NCBI GenBank assembly: GCA_027596035.1
Contig: JADGJA010000236.1
Coordinates: 1-28,605 of the forward strand
DNA from: Thoreauomyces humboldtii
Taxonomy: Eukaryota; Chytridiomycota; Chytridiomycetes; Spizellomycetales; Powellomycetaceae
Length of the DNA stretch: 28,605 bases
Direction of reading: 5' to 3'
Made by a program: the position numbers and the translations under genes. The notes under the pieces are model-generated. The model had not been told where the DNA came from and did no database searches. It saw only the letters and a program-made list of their open reading frames with translations. Positions 10,701-20,806 of this stretch are shown piece after piece (position 1 is the stretch's first letter; each line of letters begins with the position of its first letter).

Positions 10701-12267
10701 ACGATGAGGTTGGGCTGGAGACGATGGCGAGGTTGGTTCCGAGGAGACAGTAGTTGGCTGTTATATCAAAGAAAAAACGTGAGCAACGAGCGGCTTTTCA
10801 ACTGGCAAACGTAAAACTCTTACACGAGGGCTGTCGGCGACACTTGACGATGTCGACGGGTGCTGCTTAGCCTGCTTCGCTTGCCGCATGGTCTCGGCAA
10901 CGACCTTGGGAGGGAGCTCTTGTGGCTTCTCATCATCGTCATCATCGTCCTCCGGATCATGTCCGGCTTTCTTTTTGTCACGGGCGATCTTTGCTTTCTG
11001 TACAAGATCGGTCATGATCTTTTGTCGCGGAAGAGAAGCCGCTTTGGCGAGGAAAGGATGCTGGAGCAATTGTGCTGCCGATGGCCGCTTCAGTGGATCC
11101 TTGATAAGGCAAATGGCAATGAACTCTTGGAAAACCTTGGACCAGTTTTTCGGCTTGGCCAGACCAAGGTCAGAGTTGGGGATAAGGTATAGAGCTCTCA
11201 TGGGATGGATATCAGAAAGAGGTGGATTCTTCTCCGCAATTTCAATGGCAGTGATTCCTATGGACCAAATGTCTGCCTTGGCGTCGTAAGAAGCGGTAGC
11301 GTGTGTCGCACTTTCGGGATCCGTCATGATAACCTCGGGCGCCATCCAATAGCTGTAAGGACGGATCTGAGAATCTTCACTTCTTCCGCTGTCAGCTTCT
11401 GACTGTACTTACGGCGTGCCAATGAAAGTGCGAGCCCTGCCGCCAACAGTCGCCAGCTTGGCCGAAACTCCAAAGTCGGCTGCAGGAAATTACGTGGATC
11501 AGCGTGGTTTATCGTCTCCGACGTTTCATCTGAAATTTTACCGAGTTTGCACTCTCCGTTTTCCGTGATCAACACGTTTCCGGCTTTGATATCGCGATGG
11601 ATCAAGGCAACTTTGGTGTGAAGGTAGTCCAAGCCCTGAAGAGCGGAACATCAACAACCATTTGATCACCAAGTGTGGCGGAAAGATGTACCATGACGGA
11701 TTCATATAAAATGCAGGCAATCTGGTCTTCTGTAAGCGGTTTTCGAATAGCTAGAAGGAAGAAGCATAAACAAGTCGCATGAGGGTATGTTGACATTGCC
11801 AACGAGACCTACCTCGGTATATAGAATCAAGAGCCCCGCCTCCACAAAACTCCATGCAAATCCACAGATCCAAGCCTTTGAGATAACATCCCATGTATCG
11901 CGTGATATTTGGATGATTACATGCTTCCAGAATTTCCATTTCCAGAAGTGTCTCACGGAGCTCATCCTCCTTCAGAAATACAACCTTCACGGCCGAAATC
12001 TCTTTGGTTGCAAGAAGACGTCCCTGAGAGGTGTAGCATCAGGGTCTTCGAACGTGATGGAAAAATCCCATGAAGCAGCGGCGGTCCGGAGAGGCTCGCG
12101 TTCCCACTCATCCAGGTCGAACCTCTCCCACCGCGGAACTCGGCCTTTACCTTGTAGACGTAGCCATAGTTTCCCTTGCCAATCGTCTCGAGTAGTTCCA
12201 CGTGGCCGCGCGGGGAGGGCGTCTTCAGCAAGATAGGGAAATTTTTGGCGTATTGCTGGACGGACAT
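7773..12267 (-). CDS. Ste20-family (GCK/MAP4K-like) protein kinase with CNH domain and Gln-rich tail
   Basis: Exons on the minus strand are 12267-12151, 12023-11813, 11750-11692, 11635-11542, 11479-11413, 11352-10824 and 10757-7773, giving 1353 residues. The kinase domain is at about 24-290: glycine loop GKGNYG (30-35), catalytic Lys in SAVKVV (52), HRD (142-144), DFG (162-164), GTPYWMAPE and the Ste20-type SIGITAIEIAEKNPP segment; all key residues are present. A short acidic and Ser-rich linker follows. Residues about 400-840 resemble a citron-homology domain (IYIGGTF, YALVGTERGLFYVD, VALNGQIMMGSGVGGW, ALYWLREKI). The last 510 residues are disordered, rich in Gln and Pro with long Gln runs. 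Kinase plus CNH is the animal MAP4K (germinal-centre kinase I) plan; a partner or pathway cannot be read from the sequence. A cell-polarity or MAP kinase role is inference. Confidence 0.88.
7816..7897 (-). repeat. CTG/CAG-type trinucleotide tract encoding polyglutamine
   Basis: On the plus strand this is a run of ctg and tgctga-type triplets, ending in ten uninterrupted or nearly uninterrupted ctg units near 7869-7897. On the coding (minus) strand it encodes Gln runs broken by Tyr near the C-terminus of the CNH kinase. Further, shorter CAG-type tracts occur in the same exon at about 8035, 8100, 8225 and 8645. Confidence 0.85.
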
Positions 12268-12887
12268 TTTGTAGGAATGATATGTATTCTAGCGGGGAGA
12301 CGCAGGACTGATGTGATTGCTCGATATGTGCGTAGGTGGGGAGCTTTTTGAGAATGGCGACGGCAACGGCGGTAGTTGACGAGTGCGGCGCGACTTGGAC
12401 AAGAAGACGGGATATCCCTAGACCATCTGCGAAAAGAATCCGTACGGAATGTGCTTGTGCTCGAACTACGCGAAGGATGAAGCCCAGAAGACCTTCCGTA
12501 GAAAATGCTATGCGCTGCCAATCTCCAGCGAGTTTGGGTAGGTTGCGGGCGGGGGGTGTTGCGATGTGCGGGCGGCGATAAAGGCGGTCAGCAGCAGCAA
12601 GTTCTGTCACTTACCCTGGTACCGGGAGCTGGTTCCAAGGTACGGGGCAGTGAGCACCTGTGTCAACCCTAGCAGTCAACGGTCGGCAGAGCCCTAACCC
12701 CGCTCCCTCCTGGGGACAACCCTAGCGAGAACAGGTTTCTCGGACGCTGCGCTTCCTGCGCCGGCTTCCACAGTCTGCACCCAAACCTCGCCCCCATCGC
12801 ATCCTAATCCGAAGACCGTTCCATCTGATCGCCAACTCCCTCCCATATCAGAAACCTACCAACCGCCACCCCCCAAGATCGCCTATC
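12268..12887. promoter_or_regulatory. Divergent promoter region of the CNH kinase and CCT5, with a likely 5' UTR intron on the kinase side
   Basis: These 620 bases lie between the two start codons. On the minus strand a strong donor (gtaagt, from 12614) and an acceptor (ctag, ending at 12289) delimit a possible 326-base intron in the kinase 5' UTR; there is no ATG in the exon proposed upstream. Near CCT5 three telobox-like motifs occur: AACCCTAGC at 12665-12673 and 12718-12726, and GCCCTAACC at 12691-12699. The 150 bases before the CCT5 start are C-rich, as in a fungal leader. Confidence 0.4.
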
Positions 12888-15089
12888 ATGGACGGAATGA
12901 ACGCTGTCTATGCGCAGGATGAGTACGGTCGTCCCGTCATCATCCTCCGCGAACAGGGCAAGAGATCTCGCATCCGAGGAATTGAGGCGCAGAAGGTAAG
13001 AGTTGATTCTGCGGAAGGGCTAGCGCTCGTTGCCGTACCGGATGTAGCGGTGTCTTCTCCGGTGTCCGGTCATGTGTCGCAGTCAGTGTGCATAGGGACG
13101 AACGCAGATGTGGATCTGGACCGAGCAAGCCGGGGTCGAGATCTGCGTTGCCACTTTGGGTCCCGCGGAGATGATCGGTACTTGCTCGACCTTGTAGCTA
13201 ATCACGAATGCGTTTATCTCCTAGTCCCACATCCTTGCCGCGCGGACAGTCGCCAACATTTTGAAGACGTCCCTCGGTCCTCGTGGTATGTTTGAGAAGC
13301 GACATGGTTGCTGCAATATATCCTTAACTCTTGTCCGCCCTGAAGGTCTCGACAAGATCCTCATTTCCCCGGATGGTGATATCACCATCACCAACGACGG
13401 CGCAACGATCCTCAGTCAGATGGAAGTTGAGCACCAGATTGCAAAACTTCTTGTCCAGCTCTCCAAGAGCCAAGACGATGAGATTGGTGATGGAACAACC
13501 GGCGTTGTCGTCCTTGCTGGAGCACTTTTGGAACAGGCAGAGGATTTGCTTAACCGCGGAATCCACCCCATCCGAATTTCCGATGGTTTTGAGCGCGCTT
13601 GCAACGTCGCCGTTGCGGAATTGGAAAAGATTGCGGACACCATTCCCGTGAGCAAAGAGCACACCGACATCCTGCTGCGAACTGCAAAGACATGTCTTGG
13701 ATCTAAAATGTGAGAAAGTCGAAAGTTGCAGCGCCCATGTTGTGCTTGCGCTGATCCATCTCTGAAATTTAGTGTGTCCAAGTGTCATGAGCAATTCGCT
13801 CAGATGGCCGTGGACGCTGTGCTGTCCGTTGCCGACCTCGAGCGAAAGGACGTCGACTTTGAGCTGATCAAGGTTGACGGCAAGGTCGGAGGATCCCTGT
13901 CCGATTCCAAGCTCGTTTTTGGCGTCGTCGTCGACAAGGATATTTCCCACCCCCAAATGCCCAAGGAGATCAAGAACGCAAGAATCGCGATCTTGACCTG
14001 CCCCTTTGAGCCCCCAAAGCCCAAGACCAAGCACAAGCTCGACATCACCTCCGTCGAGGAGTACCAGAAGCTGCAGGCGTACGAGAAGGAGAAGTTCGAG
14101 CAGATGGTCAAGCAGGTCAAGGACTGCGGTGCCAACCTGGTCATTTGCCAATGGGGATTCGATGACGAGGCAAACCACCTCCTGCTCCAAAACGAGCTTC
14201 CCGCTGTCCGATGGGTCGGTGGACCCGAGATCGAGGTAAGGATTCCTCACGCAGTGAGACACTCGGTGTTCTTGGATTTTAAAGCGTAATGCCTTCCAGC
14301 TCATTGCCATTGCGACCAACGGCCGCATTGTGCCTCGATTTGAGGAGCTTTCGGCAGCGAAGCTTGGCAAGGCTGGCGTAGTGCGCGAGGTCTCCTTTGG
14401 AACAACGAAGGACCGCATGCTCATCATTGAGGAGTGTGCAAACACCCGTGCTGTCACCCTCTTCGTGCGAGGTGGAAACAAGATGATCATCGACGAAGCC
14501 AAGCGCAGTTTGCACGATGCCATCTGTGTCGTCCGAAACCTTGTGCGCGACAACCGCATCGTCTACGGCGGTGGAGCCGCGGAGATTGCTTGTTCCCTCG
14601 CAGTATCGAACGCCGCCGATGAGGTGAGCATTTGAATGTCCATCGGCGAATGTGCACAATGTTTAAATCCTCACCCCGCTTCTTTCACGCTTTTCACAGA
14701 TCTCAAGCATTGAGCAGTACGCTATGCGCGGGTTCGCGAACGCCCTCGACGCCATTCCCCTTGCCCTCTCCGAGAACTCTGGTCTCTCCCCCATCCAAAC
14801 GCTCGCCGAGGTCAAGTCTCGACAAGCGACCGAGAGCAACTCCCGCCTGGGCATCGATTGCAACCTGAACGGATCCAACGACATGCGCGACCAGCACGTC
14901 TTTGACCCCTTGATCTCCAAGCGCTCCCAGTTCTACCTTGCCACCCAGCTTGTGAAGATGATTCTCAAGATCGATGATGTAAGTTGCGGAAAGTAAATTC
15001 CAACGGGCTCAAACGAGCCACAGGCACCGATATTAACCTCTTCAATCTTGGTGCAGGTGATCATGCCTGGAGAAGCAGGTCAACAGTAA
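12888..15089 (+). CDS. CCT5: T-complex protein 1 subunit epsilon (CCT5, chaperonin TRiC)
   Basis: One of eight subunits of the cytosolic chaperonin TRiC/CCT, which folds actin, tubulin and WD40 proteins. Exons are 12888-12995, 13225-13285, 13346-13709, 13773-14235, 14300-14623, 14700-14978 and 15057-15089, giving 543 residues, the usual length. Group II chaperonin motifs are intact: [18 protein letters not shown], the ATPase motif GDGTTG at 104-109, GGGAAEI and the C-terminal DQHVFDPL segment. The epsilon identity rests on the N-terminus ([13 protein letters not shown]), [26 protein letters not shown] and the [12 protein letters not shown] segment, which match this subunit rather than the other seven. 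The first intron is 229 bases; the others are 60-78. The last exon codes only 10 residues ([10 protein letters not shown]). Confidence 0.96.
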
Positions 15090-15385
15090 AGAATGTCACT
15101 TTGTCGCTATCTTTTCTCTCCCCCTGTTAATGGACGATTCGAAAGTTGAATGAAATGTATTTATACGACCGCGAGGCTCAATTTGCGCATCCCAATTTGC
15201 AGGGTACTGCGAAACCGCCGGAAAGCCAAGCTGGTTTGACGGAAGGAGCACCTCCCACGCCACTGAAGGTGCCGAGAGGAAGAGAGGAAGGGAAATAAAC
15301 GGAGGAGGATGGGACAAGCAAAGATCGGGAGGTCAAAAAGGGGGGGGGGGAAGGCTGGAGTGGAAACGCACGCGGTTGTTTTGGG

Positions 15386-15422
<37 letters not shown>

Positions 15423-15868
15423 GGGTTTGCGGTAAATTGACAAATGCGCCCCACAGATCTTTCATGGGTACGTATCTCTCTGGCAATAGCAAAAGGGGTG
15501 CATGTACAGACAGATTGTCTGTCCCCGCGGTCCAATGCCGGGTGGGAATCAGAAAGTGATCGAATCAGACTGTGTGGGACCTGACGATCTGACACCACCA
15601 GCAGCAACAGTGGCGACGCTTGCCGTTGGAGCTCGACAAGATGAGCTGACCAGAAGTTCGAGTGACAGTCACACCTCGTGTCTTCCACTGCTTGCTCACT
15701 TTCATATCCTTGCGGTGCTCTCACTGTAACGCGTTCAGCATTAACTTCGAAGAAAACTATGCCTAACGTGCCTACAACTACATGACAACTGTTCAACAGT
15801 CCGTCGTGAGCGTTGTCCTCCCAACCTAACAGTGCTCTTCGAGACGAAACGGGATGACTGGCGAAAGA
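15090..15868. other. Long convergent spacer with simple repeats
   Basis: About 780 bases lie between the stops of CCT5 (+) and SMC2 (-). The only clear features are a run of 11 G at 15340-15350 and a pure AG repeat of 16 units at 15389-15420. Reading frames here are short or carried by the repeats; no protein family, tRNA or other RNA was recognised. Confidence 0.5.
15389..15420. repeat. (AG)16 microsatellite
   Basis: A perfect dinucleotide repeat of 32 bases in the spacer between the 3' ends of CCT5 and SMC2, about 40 bases after an 11-base G run at 15340-15350. Confidence 0.95.
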
Positions 15869-18800
15869 TCAAGCGCGGACCGCGCCAGCGCGAGTCGGTG
15901 CCATTCGTTTCGTGGTCGACTTTCCACCCGTCTGAGGACTCTTCTTGTCACGCTGTGCAGTACGCTGAAGAAGTCGTAAAGAAAAACATCATCAGAAAAA
16001 ACCGGACAGGCTTGGACTAGTAATGATCGAACATCACGAATGAACGGTAAACCCACCTCAACCGCAGAAACCCCGTCCCGGAACTTTGTCTTGAAGAGAA
16101 CGTTGGCGTTGGCGAACATGCCGTCCTTGAGCGACACGATGATGAACTGGGAGTTCGTGAACCGCGTTCGGACGAGCTGACCGATGTTCTGGGTGTGATC
16201 GGCGTCCAGAGCAGCGTCTACCTCGTCGAGGATGTACATCGGCGCTGGCTTGTATTGGAGGAGGGAAAGGATGAGGGAGAGAGCGATGAGCGATCTGTGA
16301 AGGAGTCAGGTCAGCGACAAGGTTTTGAGGAATAGTTTTGAGGGTAACAGTCTTGCGGACCTTTGTCCACCGCTCAACTCCGTCAAACTGTTCTTCCACA
16401 CGCCACCCAGCGCCACCTTGACCTCGAGACCTTGGGAAATGTCCTGGCCCTCCGGAGGTTCCAGTTTGGCGTCGTTGCCAGGCAGTAGGTCCGCAAAGAT
16501 GCTTCCAAAGTCGCTAGATAACCGATCGGGTGCTGTCAGAATCACTTGCCAAGTCTGTACTCAAATACTCCTGCAGAGTTCCACTTACATGTTGACTTTC
16601 TCCCAAGTTGTCTGGAGGGCTTCTCGTTTATACTTGTCGAGCTCGCCGACCGTCTCCTGGATCTTGCGCTTGTCTCTTCGAACCGTTGCGAACATTTGTT
16701 TGAGATGTGTCTCCTGCTTTTCAGCACTTGACGATGCCAAGTCAACTTCCTGGAATATCGAGTTGATTCGCGGTCAAATGCATTTACCGATCAAACTTTT
16801 CCATAACCTGCGCATCAAGGTTGCGTTCGAGACTCTTGTGCCGTTCTTCAAGCTGTTTGACCCGTTTCTTCACGTCGCCCATATCGTACTTTGTGAAGTC
16901 GTATTCCGACCCCGCCCTCCCAAAGAGTCTTCACAATGAAGATGCAAGACAAGTGGGTAAGACTCAAGCGCCAGATATCCACATCTCACTTGGAACTTAC
17001 TGCTTTTGGTCCGCAATCCAGGGATGTTGTGCAAGGAGATTAGCGACAGTTCGAACTGCCTGAGCTCGCTCCTCATTGAAGCGTTCCACGGCGAGTGCCA
17101 GCTTCTGGGTCTCGAGCCGACAGTCCTCCAGTATCTGCTTCTTGTCCTTCTTTGCAAGGCCAAGCGCTTGAGTCTCGGTGTCGTACGCTATGAGCGTTTT
17201 CCGTTCATTTTCCAGAGCTGTCTCTGCGCGATCGTATGCAATCTTGATGGTCGCCATCTGCTTCTTGAGGACTTCCTCTTCGGCGACATAGTCGGCAATC
17301 GTGGCCATCAACTGCGCGAGCTGCTCGTCGGCGCCAACGACCTCTTTTTCGAGGGAAGCCGTCTCCTCCCGCGAGAGGTCGATCTCCTGTTGAACCTTTT
17401 TGATGGCGGGAGCGGACTTTGCCAGATCTTTCTTGCCCTTCGCAAGGTCCATCTGCAGAGCCTTCAGCTTGTCCTCCCTATGATCTGAGAACTCCTTCAT
17501 CTCGGCCTCCACGTGGGTGCGAGTCTCGACTGCCTTGGCTTTACGGGCCAAAGCATCCGATCTTGCGCTCTCCTGCTCGTGCATCTGTCGTCGAAGCTGT
17601 TCCACGCGCTGGATGACGACGGTCGATGCGTTGGTAGAGAGCCTTTCCTCCAGCAGCGCGGCCTCGTGGAGCTTCAGGTCGAGCTTGGACTGCATTCCGG
17701 CGGCCAGGGTGGCGGTGCGTTGGCATTCGTCGAGGGCGCTCGTCACGTCTGCGAGGGCTCGGATGTGCACCGAGAGTTCCTTGCGCGCGGAGGCCAGAGC
17801 ACCGAGTCGCAGAAGGACGCCTCCTGAATTCGGCTTCGAGCCTCCTGAGAGCTGACCAGAGGGATCGTACGTGTCACCTTCCAGCGTCACAGACCTCAGA
17901 CGAACGTTCTTGTCGAAGGTAACCTTCTTGGCGGCTTCCGAGTCTTTGCAAATGAGCGCTGAGCCGAAAACAAAGTTCATGGCTGTCTCTACCTCCTCAT
18001 CATAACCGATCAAGTGCAAGGCAAGGTCGACTTTGCCAGGCGCAAGCTTCTTGGCTGTAGCTAGCTTTTCGGCCGACACCGTGAACGCGGAGATCTTGTT
18101 GAGCGGGATGATGGTGACCCGACGACGGAGATTTCCGTGCTGAATGAGCTGCGAGCTGATGACCTCGGTCTCGACAACCACATTGTACAGCTTGCCGCCC
18201 GCAGCAATCTCCAGAGCAGTCGCAGAGTCGACGTTCTCCTTTGCCACCGTGACCAGTTCGGCAACGAGACCTTTGACCTTCTTTCGGTCGAAGTTCGGAG
18301 TGGGGTTCGTGTACTCGAATTGGAAAGCAGCCAGATCACGTTCAAGCTGGTCGACGTGGTCGCGTAGCTTGGCCACCTGGCTCTGACTCACTTGCTTCTG
18401 TCGTAGAAGCTCCATCTCCCGATCTGGGTCGTGCGACACGGAGCTAAGGTCGGTTCGAAGTCTCTCAATCATTTTCTTGTTGGCGTTTGAGCTGGCGACC
18501 AGGGAACTGTTTTGAGCTTCGGCTGCTTTCGCTTTGGGAATGTTTTCCTGCAACTCCTTCTTCAGGTGTGCCATCTTGACCTTTGCTTGCTCCGCTTCTG
18601 AGGCTGCCACGCTGACGGCTTTGCTTGCTTCTTGGAGTTGCGTCTGATAGCCGTTCTCCTGACCCTCCTTCGCAGCGAGCCCGGTTGAAAGTGTCTGAAC
18701 AAGGTCCTCAAGCTTGCGGACCATCTCTACTTTTTGTTCGTGGCTGTTGACGGTGGACTCGAAGTCAGCGGTGAGACGATCGAACTTCTGTCGTGCCTCA

Positions 18801-19834
18801 GCGAGAGCCCGCTCGGTTTCCGCTTTGTCGCTCAGCATGGCGGTTTTTCGCTCCTGCTCCTCAGCGACGCTTCCGGCCTTGAGATCGCACTGGGTTTTGA
18901 TCTTGATGAGATCCTTTGCACACTCTTTGAAGGCCTCATCCAGGATCCTAAATTGTGAAGAGTCCTTCTCCCGTTCCGCCGCCAGATCCGCAAGCTTGGC
19001 TTCGATCTCCTCCATATCCTGGGTCAAAACAGTCCCCATCTGTTCAAGAGTCAGTATGCGCTGCTCCTTCTCCTGCAGATCCTGCGCCGACGTCTGAAGC
19101 TTCAGCTCATGGATCGTGTATTCGTGAGCGCTGAGAAGACGCCGGAGGTGGTCGAGCTCGGTTGCCATCTTCTGATATTCGAGATAGGTTCGCTTGGATG
19201 CACGGAGCTTTTCGAGTTTTGGCCCAATCTCCGTCTCCAGAAGCGTGTTTATCTCATCGAGCTTTGCGTCCTTCTTGGCCATGGTTTTGAACGCCTTGTC
19301 TTTCCTGTCCTCGAACATCCTGGTACCGGCAGCCTCCTCGATCATGGCTAGGATCTCGGGAGGCTTCATGTTCAGGACCTTGGTTATCCGGCCCTGCATG
19401 ATGAGGAAGTGGGGGTTGTTGACGTTGAGTTGAACCGACTGGAAGAGGTTGGCGACGTCCTGCTGGTTCTTGTTGTGCCCGTTCACGATGTACTTGTTCC
19501 GACCGTTGATGACAATCTGACGGGTTACCGAGATCTGTTTGAGGTTCTCGTATCCTGGAGGACTGCGCTCACGGTCGGCGTTGCTGAAGACGATGGTGAC
19601 CGATGCCTTCGTGATGCCCGCCTGACCGCGTTTATAGACGAGATCCTGCAGGTTGTTGGCACGCACGTGGGAGAGGGTGGAGATGCCGAGAACGAAGCAT
19701 ATGGCGTCGAGGATGTTTGACTTTCCCGTGCCGTTGAGACCCGTGATCGCGTTGAAGGAGGGATCCCAGCCGCTAATGACTGTGCGGGTTGCATAGGACT
19801 TGAAGCCCTCGATGATAAGTTCTTCGATGTGCAT
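15869..19834 (-). CDS. SMC2: Condensin subunit SMC2
   Basis: SMC2 pairs with SMC4 as the ATPase core of condensin, which compacts mitotic chromosomes. Coding exons on the minus strand are 19834-17001, 16928-16788, 16726-16589, 16513-16361, 16294-16057 and 15952-15869, giving 1195 residues (human 1197). Walker A is GLNGTGKS at 32-39. The N-terminus ([18 protein letters not shown]) and [16 protein letters not shown] are typical of SMC2. Coiled coil flanks a hinge at roughly 515-680. The signature motif LSGGQ is near 1085 and Walker B ([12 protein letters not shown]) near 1110; all ATPase motifs are present. The fifth exon ends after GVSAVE and a 27-residue basic tail follows. A 5' UTR intron is likely at 19922-19842 (donor gtaagt, acceptor tttgcag), ending eight bases before the ATG. 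The donor at 16360 (gtccgc) is weak but is needed for [13 protein letters not shown]. Confidence 0.95.
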
Positions 19835-20257
19835 GATTGCCCTGCAAAGGAACACCCTTTTTGTAAGATCAAGCAAAGTAGCCCTCAACAACACCTCATA
19901 AGGATGAGATGCATCTACTTACCTCAAAGCCTTTGGGACTGTGAACTTTTCGGCCTGATGTTCAACTACGAGCCATTCGGTGCCATGCAGACCACCATCG
20001 CGGGAACCAGAAACTTCTGTTCGCTTTCGGACCCTTCCGGACTCTTTCGGACACCATCAAACGCGTCGCGTCCTGACCCTGATCCCGTTGGAAGCGATGC
20101 CACGGAATATCTCTACCGGCTAAGATACAGTAGGTACAGCAGCCTGCAGCCTGTGCGACCTAACATGTATTCGTGTGTCCATTACAGATTGTTACAGATT
20201 GTCACACATGCACTGATTCAGAACGCTAGCGACCAACTTCTTCAGGACCTCAAGGCA
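19835..20257. promoter_or_regulatory. SMC2 5' region with three tandem decamers
   Basis: After the probable 5' UTR intron (19842-19922) the upstream sequence has three adjacent 10-base units at 20023-20052 (GCTTTCGGAC, CCTTCCGGAC, TCTTTCGGAC). An ACGCGT hexamer follows at 20061-20066; this is the MluI cell-cycle box sequence bound by MBF in yeasts. A further short tandem repeat (ttacagattg twice) is at about 20183-20202. Regulatory function is inference. Confidence 0.35.
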
Positions 20258-20524
20258 TCATCCATTGGAAGATGTCGCAGCCGCGGCTGCGGCGCGCCTT
20301 GCTTTTCGCTTTACCTTCAACCGCCTTTGCGCTTTCTCTTCTTTCTCCTTTAGCTGTTCTGCAGTCGGTACCACTTCAGGCTGAACGGTCGGAGACTCGA
20401 AGGCAGCAGGCTTTGTCGGTTCAACGACTGGCGATGTTGGGATCTTGGTCTGTCTCGCTAACCTCTCATCGTCCTCGTCGGCGCCCCGTCCATCCCTTAC
20501 ACGGATGATAGAGCCAGCGTAGTA
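20258..20524 (-). CDS. Unassigned short reading frame, possible terminal exon of a small gene
   Basis: An open frame of 88 codons on the minus strand, with a stop at 20258-20260 and a stop just upstream at 20525-20527. It has no ATG of its own, so it would have to be a 3' exon; an acceptor ending taag (near 20490) with a CTGAT branch-like sequence upstream is possible. The peptide is protein-like but not recognised: an acidic DEDDERLARQ part, a Pro/Val/Glu-rich middle, then a basic Lys/Arg helix-like end with an Ala run. The plus strand has an overlapping ATG frame of 78 codons starting at 20272 that looks less natural. It lies between the divergent SMC2 and MAPEG genes. No function is proposed, and it may not be a gene. 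Confidence 0.25.
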   Translation of the reverse strand, partial: YYAGSIIRVRDGRGADEDDERLARQTKIPTSPVVEPTKPAAFESPTVQPEVVPTAEQLKEKEEKAQRRLKVKRKARRAAAAAATSSNG

Positions 20525-20729
20525 TCAGCCCGTGTGAACTATGAGAGGTTGATCTCGTCGAATCAAATCAGAGCGAGAGCGGGAGAGAGAGAGAGAGACA
20601 AGAAGGATTCGAGGAGGGAGGATATGTGAGTCATCATCAGTCATAGGTGTGCATCCCACGTCACCACGTCGGCAGAGTCCCGTGGTCCCGTTTCTCCGCG
20701 GTTGTCACCCTTGCCAGCGAGGGTACATG

Positions 20730-20737
20730 TATAAAAG
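20730..20737 (+). promoter_or_regulatory. TATA box of the MAPEG gene
   Basis: TATAAAAG lies 77 bases upstream of the MAPEG start codon at 20807, a suitable distance for a core promoter with a short leader. TATA boxes often mark inducible genes, which would fit a detoxification enzyme; that regulation is inference. Confidence 0.6.
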
Positions 20738-20806
20738 GACTCACTGCCATCCCTACGCTACACAACAGGAACGTCGCTCACCAGATCCTTAGCATTTCCC
20801 ACTACC

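Noticed and set aside
11987..12610. A 207-codon frame overlapping the kinase start, as an alternative N-terminus
   Set aside because: It begins with a non-ATG codon, is in a different frame from the kinase, and runs through the first exon and intron; a leader intron explains it better.
13324..14559. A 411-codon minus-strand frame opposite CCT5
   Set aside because: It is the antisense of clearly conserved CCT5 exons and has no family features.
20272..20508. A 78-codon plus-strand frame with a hydrophobic N-terminus
   Set aside because: It is antisense to the more protein-like minus-strand frame, and its hydrophobic start is the reverse reading of Lys/Arg/Ala codons.
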